A stretch of DNA of 64,000 bases, taken from contig SSBO01000001.1 of assembly GCA_005281725.1 (NCBI GenBank), positions 1,162,399 to 1,226,398 on the forward strand. Direction: 5' to 3'. Made by a program: the position numbers and the translations under genes. Positions 14,566-24,822 of the stretch are shown here, piece by piece. A model generated the notes under the pieces. It was not told where the DNA came from. It did not search any database and worked only from the letters and a program-made list of their open reading frames with translations. This stretch comes from Wuchereria bancrofti. Its lineage: Eukaryota; Nematoda; Chromadorea; Rhabditida; Onchocercidae. Positions within the stretch are counted from its first letter, which is position 1; each line of letters begins with the position of its first letter.

Positions 14566-16955
14566 AGTTTGAAGTGATAGTAGATTAGCTAATAACTTAT
14601 TTGATAAACAACAAAATTGAAGAGTTAAGCAATCAAAATTTTTTACTAGCAAAAGCTTTTTAAAGTTTTTAACCATAAAATGATTGCGTTTGATGTAATT
14701 TTGAAAATGAAAATTAGCTATGAAATATAAATAATCCATTAGTAAACGTGTGATTTTCCATTTCAATGATATCTTGGAAGTATAAAATTTTTGCGATGCA
14801 TATCGATTGTTTATTCATTTTTAATATAAGAAACTCTCTCAGTGTTAAAATTGAATTATCTAATTTATTTTCTTTTAATCATTCTTTCTCGATTATTCTA
14901 GATTGAATATTTTAAAATTTCGAGAAAATAATATAACAAAAAAATAAAATAAATAATATAAAAAAACAATAACAACAACAGAAAAACAACGACAACGACA
15001 ACTAACAGCTCTGTTAATTTATGAAAAAAAGATTTTTTTTTTTTTTTTGGAAAGCCAAGCAATTAAAATTTTTAAAATAAAAAAAAATTGTAATATCAAT
15101 TATCAATCATCGCCATGAAAATAAATTTTCACAATGAAATAGATTCAATGAATATTCAAATATAGTAACCAATAAATTTTCACGTTTTACGCTTGCACAT
15201 CATTTTCAATTAAGTTTGTATACATTTGTATACGTATTTTATTTTATTAGTTTGAAAATGGCAAATATGTAATATATTTGAAAGATTGTATATCTATTAT
15301 GAATACTTACTTAATAAATTATCATTAGACGTTGGCTTCATTAGCTGATAGCAAGCTAATGGAACGTTCTGCTTAAGTTATACGTGAAAGATAAACGTAA
15401 AAGTTGTACAATACTTCATGATACATTCAAGTGAGTAAATCTTTTTCATTACGTATGTAATTCTAGTAGAATTATTTTTTTGGGGTATGATTTTATTTTT
15501 CCATTTATCGTCTTCTAAGTGATTACTTACTTAAACATATGAAAGAGACGTATTTTACGTTTTAGCTTTTTTGAGTCTCTTTAATTTGCATTTTTTAATT
15601 CCATACTTACTTCAAAGCCATATAATTCTTTTAATTTCAAATTTCAAATCATATTCGGTCATACTGTAACCAATGTGATCATTTACACGACATTCAAGAA
15701 ATAACCGTTTCCTCCTTTTCATCATTTTTCTGCTTCCTTAATTCCCAATTCAGAAATTCAAAATTCAACGAGAAGTTGAATTAACATTCACAAATTAAAA
15801 TTTAAGAAAGAAAGTTTAAGCAACAAAATGAATCTAAGATATTTCGAAAATACCAAAATTTGCAACATTTAATATTACTAAAAAGCAAATAAATAGATAT
15901 ATATGTGATTGTTTAGGTATATAAATAAGTACGTAATTTTTGATAAAGATTTTGATAAAAAAAATTCAAAAACGAAGTAATATTATGATTAATGATGATT
16001 ATATTATGATCAATTAAAGCAATATTATGATTAAGCATGATAATATTATCATTAATTAAAATCATATTACGGTAATAAATAAAGAAAGGGGAGAAAAAAA
16101 AAGAACAAAAGAAGAAAAAAATAAAGAAGAGGAAAAGTTGTACTAGAAGCTTTCAATCTTGAAATGTTTAAAGTCAATCTGATTGATCAGCTAAGCTGTC
16201 AATAGTAAGCAATGAGTAACAATTCAGTTTAAGTAAAGATGGTTATAAAAATGATGAATATTAGCCAAGAAAATATAAGCCTAGGATGATAGGCATCTTG
16301 GCTTATTTTGAATTAACTATCCTTTTTACTATATGACATTTCAAATTCTTCACCAATCATAACTTAACTAACTTTAAAGCGTACATAACTTTTTAGAATA
16401 AAGCCACAATGATTGACATTTTTTTTTTTTTTTTTTTTAGTAATCTAAACAATAAAAATCGTTGTTTTTGTTTTTTTTCTCGATTATAATATTAAAAATG
16501 CATCGTAAAGTTGGGAAAAAAATTCATGATTACACTTGAAATTTCGTTTTGAAAAATTTTTAAAAGTTTAATAAATTTATTTCTTAACTAAATTTGTATG
16601 AAATTTTGTTTTGTTCATTATTAGCATAAATGAAAGATGGCTAAAATATAGGAATTATCTAATAATAATATATATTTGATATAGTATTTCTGTTAATTTA
16701 TGATTTTTGATTACAAAAATTGCTTAATATAATATCATTCATAATAATTCATAATAACATTCCAATTTTAGTTAAATCTAGCATTTGAATCCGGCATCTA
16801 ACATCTGTATTTTGAACAATTTTCCGATTCTATCAAATCTACAATTTAATAAATTCTACATTTTGATCAATTTCTCGGTTCTATCAAATGTTCAGTTTAA
16901 TAAATTGAATAATTTTTATGATTTGAACTGATGATATTTCATCGAAATTTGTTTT

Positions 16956-17000
16956 GTTTCCTGGGAAACACACTTTGAAGATGAAACGTTGCTAAGCAAC
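16956..17000 (+). promoter_or_regulatory. Pair of X-box (RFX/DAF-19) motifs upstream of bbs-7
   Basis: Two perfect matches to the X-box consensus RYYNYY-(N1-3)-RRNRAC are visible: GTTTCCTGGGAAAC at 16956-16969 and GTTGCTAAGCAAC at 16988-17000. Both are near-palindromic. X-boxes bound by RFX factors (DAF-19 in C. elegans) drive ciliary genes in nematodes, and the next gene encodes the ciliary BBSome subunit BBS7. The sites lie about 220-265 bp before the proposed trans-splice acceptor and 280-330 bp before the ATG. The motif matches are seen directly; that an RFX protein binds them is inferred from family knowledge and position. Confidence 0.8.
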
Positions 17001-17209
17001 CATTTGTCAATTTTATTAATCATAAAATATATTTTTAAAATTTTATTCATAATAATAATTGATGACTTTTATTCAATTTTGCATCCATAATATTTGTAAT
17101 TTAATAAATTATTTAATATGTGAATTGATATATTGATGTTAATAAATGAGTTTTTTGAATTGAGATAGTTTTTTAATTTCATTTTGTCATAAAATTTTTC
17201 CAAAAAATA

Positions 17210-17222
17210 TTTCAAATTTAGA
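17210..17222 (+). promoter_or_regulatory. Probable spliced-leader acceptor of bbs-7
   Basis: TTTCAAATTTAG ends at 17221 with an AG after a T-rich stretch, 61 bases before the first in-frame ATG. An in-frame stop (TGA at 17280-17282) sits immediately before the ATG, so the coding start is fixed at 17283. Confidence 0.5.
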
Positions 17223-17282
17223 GGTGTGTTTTAACAAAAAAATAAAAATAAAATAAAATAAAATAAAGAAAGTAATTCCTGA

Positions 17283-20200
17283 ATGATGGAAGTGACTTTG
17301 ACAAGAGTTGATTATGCGCAAATTGGTACAACATGCAAACGATCCATGCGAATTATTCCAGCTAATCAAAATACAAAGAAAAAATCAAGATTTCTGGATA
17401 AGGTAATCCAGTTCTTTTTTTTTTCTTACAGAGAATTTGTTGAAATTTGAGTTTTTATTGAAATTCCCAATACTATTGTTAAATTTTAGATTGTTTGTGG
17501 TGGCCATAGCGGAACTGTCATGTGTTTTGGTAGAAAAGATGGTGAAACACAAGTATGACATTTGAAATTATTACTGATAATTAGATAATCTAATTTGAAT
17601 GGCGCAAAATGTGAGTGTAATGAATGTGCTATTATTGGTTCAATAAACAGCTTGTAGGTGTTTTATTTTAAATTTTAACAATTAAACAATGTGTAATATC
17701 ATCTTATCATAATTACATTAAGTAGAATTCAAAAATACATAAGAATAGAAAAAGTCTAAATGATAATTATGCTTGCTTTATTAAATTAATATACAGGTAA
17801 TTTTTAAAACACCTCCTGGGCCAAAGATAGTATGCATTTGTTTGGGTGGCGCACTTGGAATGATACAAGATAAAATTTTTTGCGCATATGAAGATCGGGT
17901 CAAAGGTTATACAAAAAAGGGCAAACAATTTCTCACATTTGATTCGAATATGATTGAACCAATATCATGCATGTATGTTCTCTATTAAAATTATCGAATT
18001 TTCACTTACATTTATTTTTCTTTTAGCAACCAAAAAAAAAAGAAAAGAAACATTTTTTTCAAAGAAAAAACATAATAATTTATTATTTGAAATTAGTTTT
18101 TTATACAATTTATTTTTTATACGATTTATGAAATAATCTGAAATCTAAAGATTTTATAAATGATATAATTTAATTTATAATTTTATAATTAGAAATTTGT
18201 TAGTTTCATGAATCAGTGCAGTCTTTTTTTTTTTTTTGGTAGAAAAGGCAACTTGTTTAATAATCTTAAAACTTTTAAAAGTTTATTGCAGGTACATATA
18301 TGGCGTTGAAATGTTTCTTTGTGCTGAACGAAATTTTAATCATTTTCATGATTGTGTTGATGCTAATGTAAATTTTTTCTTTTTCACTGAACGATGTCAA
18401 ATTTAAAATATTATGCAATTTTTAAAAATACTTAAAATTTGTCGACAACTTATGAAATATTAATGTATTAGGAATACTTTTCATATTATCAAATATTACT
18501 GTCAGACTTATTTATGCGGGGATCAAATCAACGATGTACTCTGTTTACCGGTAGTAGAAGGTTCATGGGTCGGTCGTGGTATTACTCCAATTATTGCATG
18601 CAATGATAAAACTATTAAGGTAAGTAAGTATTTCTTTGCATATTAAGGTAAGTAAGTATTTCATTTATTTCATATTATATTCATTAATAATTGATGATTA
18701 TTTCATGTTAATTAAAATACCTGAATTGTTGGTAAATTATTAATTTAAAAAATTTTCAATTGAAATTTATTTATTTATAACGATTAAAATATTTAATAAT
18801 AAAGAAAGCACATAAATATTATTTATTAAAGATTGCAAAATAAATAATCCTCTGAAATAACAACTAACAATAATGAAATCGAATTAAATTTTGTTAAATT
18901 TCAGGTTATTGAAGGTAGCAAACTGAGCTATGAAATAGGTTTGAGCGATATACCAAATGTATTACATCTTTTTATGAATGATGGAGGTATGATTGATAAT
19001 TCAAATGAAATTTCTTACTCTGAAATTTTAGGTTATGCGTACATCTTTATGATATATGATCTTTTGTTGAAATTTAAATTAAAATAAAATGAATTCTGAT
19101 ATGCGATACCATTATAGCATTATAGGTTTCAATAAGCAAAAAGTTCTTTATGGTACCAAAGATGGTCATCTTGGATTGGTGGATTTATCATCAGAAAGTG
19201 GAACATTAATATGGGAAATACCAACGAAAAATGCAAGCAGTATATATTCTAATATATTTTTAATTAATTAATTAAGAAATAATTTAAAATGATGATAATT
19301 TCATTTTAACTTTGAAACTTTGAACAGTTATAATATATGCACGAATATCATAATATTTTGATGCATTCATAATGCTAACAAATAGATTATCGATTTATCC
19401 TTATCTGTGCTTCTTATCAATGCAAAATTCTTATCATAACATTTAGCTGTGCTTCTTATCAATGCAAAATTGTTATCATAACATTTAGCTGTGCTTCTTA
19501 TCAATGCAAAATTCTTATCATAACATTTAGCTGTGCTTCTTATCAATGCAAAATTCTTATCATAACATTTAGCTGTGCTTCTTATCAATGCAAAATTGTT
19601 ATCATAATATTTAGCTATAACATGCATTTATTGCTATCCAATGACTAATGGATCAACACCAAATATTATCATTGGTAAAGAGGATGGCCTCATTGAAATT
19701 TATGTGGTTGATAGCACTGATAAAGCTACTTTCTGTCAAAGTTATGTAAGTTTGTTTTTTTTTTTTTAATTTTTGTAAATCAATTTAATCAATCACTTAC
19801 TTTTTTATTATTTATGAATTCATGAATTCTTCTGAAATCTTTCATCATATGTTTACATTCTGGAAGAAATTCCTGAAGACTTATTGATTGCTTTAAATAC
19901 TTAAAGTTAATTCATTTCCAATTATCATTATTCAATTAAAGCAATGCGAAGATTGTGTATTAAACGTTCAGTGTGGACGAGTTTCATCGCCCGATTTTGA
20001 TGAAATTGTTGTTTCTACTCATGTCGGTTGGGTTTTTGCACTTACCACAGAACCAATTGATAAATTAAATTCCACTATGGCATTATCACCTCAGGTAGAG
20101 GTCAAGGTTCAACAACTTAGGTATTCCATTTATTATATTTATCAGAATATTATTTATTATGAATAATATACTTTATTATTCATTTGTTGTATTTGATAAC

Positions 20201-23200
20201 GAATTTTTTTTTTCATTTAAAATTTAAAAAATTTTGAATGATCTATTTCTTAATTTTTGGATGATAAAATGAAACTTTTCCTTGAACTCAATTATTTGAC
20301 AAAATTTTTTTTTTTTTTGAATTCAATTATTTTGACAATTAATTTATTGCAGAAATGAAATTGAAGATTTACAACAAAAAATTGACAAAGAGCAACAACG
20401 ATATAATGAAATAACAGTGGGAAAAGATGCTGTATCAGTAGTGATACCAAATTTTATCATTCATGATCAATTTAAACTTGATAAAGAAACCATTTGCTAT
20501 TCATTGATCATTGAGCTTACTATACCAATTGATTTCGTCTTACTTCAGGTTTCATTCATTACTTTAAATATCATTTTACATTCATTTTTTACTTTTTTTC
20601 TTTTTTCTAATTCAACATAAATTAACAAATTTGTTACTTTCTCTCATTTCTAATCAATCGATTACTGAATAGATCAGTTAATTTTGCTTATTATCAATTT
20701 CAAAATATTTCAATTTAACCATTCAGAGTGATATTACTATCGAATTGCTTGATGTTGAGAAAAATGCAGCAGTTGTTTCGATTACACCACCGGATGAAAC
20801 GGTCATTTCTGAATGTTTTATTTTTTCCTACTAATTCATTCAAATATTTAATATAATATTATCATTTGATTAATTCAGACTAAATTGATTTAATTAAATT
20901 GACATGCTTCTATTTTTGAAGCAAAAAAAAAATTATTCTGATTGTTAAATTAATTACATTTATTATTATTTCAGTCAAAAAATTTACTGCTAGCAACATA
21001 TCGTTGTCAAGCAAGCACAACAAGAATGGAAATTAAAATTCGCTCATTGGAAGGACAATGTGGAAATTTTAAAGCATATATTTGCCCAAAAATTCATCCC
21101 AAAACGTGTCAGGTCTTCATATTTTAATACCAAAATTATTTAACATTTAATAAACTTTAATCGAAAATTTCTCAATTATTACTAGCATATTTAATGATGA
21201 ATCAAAATATGAAATTTAAATCATTCTTCTCCTTTTTTTTTTTCATTTCATAAATTTGAAATTTAATTTATTCTATGCATAAGTGAAATTTTGAACTAAG
21301 AATACTTTTCTCTTTTTTTTTTTTTTTTTTTTTGCTAATTTATCCAAATATTATGTTTAATTATTTAGGTGCGCAATTATGTGATTAAACCATTATCATT
21401 GCATCAACGAGTGCATCAATTTAATACATCGTTGCCAATGAATGTATTAAAATTAATTGGAAATTTTTCAATTGCTGAAGCGCATCATTGGTTAAGTCTT
21501 TTGGTCTCAGAAATACCAGATCGAGCACCATTACAGGATTCTGTAACATATAATTTTTCATCAATTTTTATTGGTACACAAATGCAAGTTACATATAGGT
21601 TAGTTATTTTGTTAAATGGCTAAAAAGAAATTAATAAGTTAATCTTTTTTTTTTTTTTTTGTCATTAATTTTATAGTAGGTAAATTGTGCTATAACCTAA
21701 GATAGAATTATTCACATACTTAATCTTTTTACTTTCTTTATTTATTAGTAGTAAAAGTTTTTAATAACATTTACTCATCTTTTTTCCTTTCTGAATTTAA
21801 TGAATTGCTCATTTCAACATTGCTAATACTTATCAATTTATTAGCAATATTTCCTTAATTAATCAGTAAATTTCTTATTTGTTCTATTGTAGTACTAACC
21901 CACAGAGTAAAATGATGATATATTTGAATTTTTATCTTTTTGTTGACATTAATTTCTTATAATTAGTTTGTTTTTATATTTTGATGTATCAAATTTGATT
22001 AATTTACTTTACACAATAAGTTCCGGTATCACTTCAAAAATGAATTTGATTATGAAACCATTTCAATTTAGCTAAATTAATTTATCATTTCATTTATTGA
22101 AATGCGACAATAATGTTTTAATGTTTCAAATTATGCTTTAATGTTTTAAATAATATTTTAAAATGCTTATTTGCTTTTTTTTTCTATAGGTTGGCCATTT
22201 TATAGATTAATTCGTATACATTCTCATTTTATTATATTGCATTTATCGGACTGAAAATTTTTTCTATTAGCTATGATATCATAAAGGGAAAATTTCATTA
22301 ACGAATCAAATTTTATTTTAGTCGTGGTTTAGCCATCTTTTCCAGTGACAATATTTCAACTATTGCAATCGTTCGCGATGTTTTGAGTAAAGAAGTAACC
22401 AAAAGACAAGTTAGAGTGGACATTCAATATGGAAAGTATTTTTCATGCCTTTTTAAATCCTTGCAGCTAATTAATCCAATCTAGCAGTATTCGTTAAGTG
22501 AAAAGTTAAACTGATCGAAATAATAATCAATGATTTCTCGTTTCTTTTTTTTTCTTTAAGTAATTCTTGCTATTAATGAAATTATTTGTTATTTACTCAT
22601 TAGAACTATCATAATTTTAGATCTCAATGAGCAAAGTATCCCTCATGTCCTTCAACTACTTCATCCAAAACTTGATCACTATGCAAAATTGACAAAAAAG
22701 TTTGAACTATGTCGAGCGCTCAAAGTTCATTTTTATTTATTATGCTTCAAATTTACATTTTCACTTCTCCTCTAAATGTCTTCTTAAATTTAATGTAACT
22801 TTCTCACTCTTAATTCAAGGAAATTTGTTGAGTATAATCATAATGCATCATACTTCTATATTGTATTAGAATTTAAATTTAAATTAACAAACGTACAATT
22901 CAATTTGAATAGTATCATATATTCAGCAATGTGATTGAGAAAAAAAAGAAACTAAAAATTAATTTTACATGAATTAACGGATAATGTCGACGATTTATCC
23001 TATCTATCTGCTGATACAAAGGAAATCATAGAATCATTTGATGAATTGCATAAGGAAATGAGTTCTTGCGGAACACATTTCGATCGTCTTACCAGTATCA
23101 CTACGAATCTATATATTGGTAAGGATGATTATTTAATCGTTCATTGATACCATTTATGAAATCTAAACAATCATATCAATTTGGAGAGAGAGAAAAATTT

Positions 23201-23330
23201 TCAATCTTTTCTTTCAGATAGAGAACGAATGGTTGGAAGAAATAGTAAATTAAAAATGGATGAACTTCTTGATATTATAACAAATTATGATTATAACAAA
23301 TTACTGCAATTTTTCACCGCTAAAACTTAA
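17283..23330 (+). CDS. bbs-7: BBS7, BBSome subunit (17 exons)
   Basis: Orthologue of Bardet-Biedl syndrome 7 protein (C. elegans bbs-7, formerly osm-12), part of the BBSome coat complex that moves membrane cargo in cilia. Exons: 17283-17402, 17490-17552, 17797-17972, 18292-18367, 18506-18619, 18905-18986, 19126-19239, 19615-19745, 19942-20120, 20353-20548, 20727-20801, 20975-21112, 21369-21598, 22322-~22431, ~22621-22724, ~22971-23118, 23218-23330. The joined product is about 722 residues against 715 in human. An N-terminal beta-propeller (about residues 1-340) carries family motifs such as PGPKI, FTKRGKQFL-like [22 protein letters not shown] and [13 protein letters not shown] short coiled coil follows (about 352-372), then the GAE-like and platform region with [16 protein letters not shown] and [17 protein letters not shown], and a helical C-terminus. 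Introns 14 and 15 have problematic splice sites (see findings), so residues after about 605 are less certain. Two X-boxes upstream fit ciliary expression in sensory neurons. Confidence 0.95.
18613..18662 (+). repeat. Tandem duplication of the bbs-7 intron 5 donor
   Basis: A 22-bp segment containing TATTAAG|GTAAGTAAGT occurs at 18613 and again at 18641, giving two equally good 5' splice sites at 18620 and 18648. Only the first keeps the bbs-7 frame; use of the second adds an in-frame TAA. Confidence 0.85.
19401..19616. repeat. 42-bp minisatellite, five copies, in bbs-7 intron 7
   Basis: The word CTGTGCTTCTTATCAATGCA recurs at 19405, 19447, 19489, 19531 and 19573, a constant 42-bp period with one or two changes per unit. 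Each unit contains ACATTTAG|CT, nearly the same as the true acceptor ATATTTAG|CT of exon 8 at 19614/19615. The array directly abuts exon 8. Because 42 is a multiple of three, the opposite strand reads as a repetitive open frame of about 86 codons, which I take as an artefact. Confidence 0.93.
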
Positions 23331-24197
23331 ATATGTCGAATTGTTATATGTTCAACAAATTGAATTATGTAAAAACTGTTCTAATTTTACACCTAATCAT
23401 TAACTTGAAAAGATTATTAATTTGAGAATTATCTCGTTTTTATGAAGAAATGTAACAAGTGAATAATTCTACTAATAAATGGCTCATTTTTCTATTTCCA
23501 CTCTGATAGAAATAGCATATAATGCTTACAATAATGTGAACATATTATAAATCCTATAATTTAGTTCCATTCATCATCAGATGTTAAATTTTTTCAATTT
23601 CTGAAGAGAATTAATTACTTGTTTGTAATTGTCAAATTATTCGAGTAATTGCAATAGCAATACAAAAATAAAACTTTTTTTTCTTAAACCGGATATTAAA
23701 AAAAAAAAAAATGTTACCACAGCTTACAACTCAACCAAAAGATGAGCAAAATAAGTTGAAAAAAAAAAGGAAAAAAAGAGGTTGCACACATTTTTTGCTA
23801 AAATTTTTGAAAATTTAACAAACTTAGAAATTTACAAATAGAAATGAAATTTTCAATAAATCTGAAAGAAATAATGGAAATTTCTGCTAAACAAAAAGCC
23901 ACCCCCATACGGAACATTTAATATAAAAATAAACCAAGCATAAAGATCTTAATTGAAATGAACTCAAATTGAGTACTCCAACAGTTGATTAATAACAAAT
24001 AACAGAACAAACAAGAACAAAACATAGTAGTAAAAATAACTATTACTGATAAAAAGCCACAGGAAATGTGACAGTAGCAGTAGTAACAATACTTCGGCTT
24101 AGCTATATCGCATAAAAGAACTGGAAATTTTTGAAATATGCAAAAATCTCATCCTAATAAACAATAAACCTTGAAAAGCATAGTAGCAGCAAATATC

Positions 24198-24228
<31 letters not shown>

Positions 24229-24822
24229 AGACCCTTACAAAAAGAAACCCTCAAACGATAAGAAGAAGAAACATAGAAGATCAAAAGAAAATGAAACCAT
24301 CATTTCATCAAATCACCAGATTAATTAGCAATCAACCAATGCAATTAATGCCAATTCATATAATAAATGTATGTTTCATTTTTATTGGATATGGATTATA
24401 GCAACGAACACGCAGAAATAAATTGCATTTTGAATTATCGAAATTACTCCGATTTTCAGTACGATACTCTCGATAATCTCTGAGATGTAACCGCATGCCG
24501 AGTATAATTATTCGAAATTTTTTTAAATTACTTACTAAGTAAATAATGTAAACTTAAAATGCAATAGTTTAAAATTTCAAAAAAAAAAAAAAGAAAAAAT
24601 GACCCAACTGATAAAACCACTTTAATATTTTAGAGTAAAAATACAATTCCCAATTTTATGAGACAAATATAAACCTCTATGCGGGCAGTATATTCAAAAG
24701 AAGCTCACCGAAGTGAAGGAAAAAGAAATAAACCAAGTCAAAAAAAAAATAAATAAAAGTAAAAGAGAAATTCGACGAGATCCATTCAAGCAAACATTAT
24801 TAGATATTACCATTCACTCATC
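23331..24822. other. Convergent intergenic region bbs-7 / hlh-11
   Basis: The 3' ends of bbs-7 (+) and hlh-11 (-) face each other across about 1.5 kb. An AATAAA at 23667-23672 is a candidate bbs-7 polyadenylation signal. A (GA)n run sits at about 24198-24220. No further exon or RNA gene is visible. Confidence 0.6.

Larger units (their letters stand above)
1..16900. other. Gene-free AT-rich region with simple repeats
   Basis: No open frame here looks like protein: the short open frames are composed of F, L, I, Y, N and K from AT-rich DNA and do not connect through splice sites. I see no tRNA or rRNA. The stretch holds long poly-T and poly-A tracts, a TAGT run at the extreme left end, a GA-rich run near 1790-1815, an AAT-rich array near 7.2-7.5 kb, a trinucleotide-rich patch near 9.77-9.85 kb and an alternating purine-pyrimidine patch near 14.46-14.56 kb. 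A slightly more GC-rich patch lies near 5.30-5.40 kb. It may contain distal regulatory DNA for bbs-7 or an unseen gene to the left. Confidence 0.7.

Noticed and set aside
19367..19627. Repetitive antisense open frame of about 86 codons
   Set aside because: It is the shadow of the 42-bp minisatellite, whose period is a multiple of three; there is no start context or family similarity.
24171..24401. Plus-strand open frame with ERERERE run
   Set aside because: It comes from a (GA)n repeat between two convergent genes and has no splice partners.
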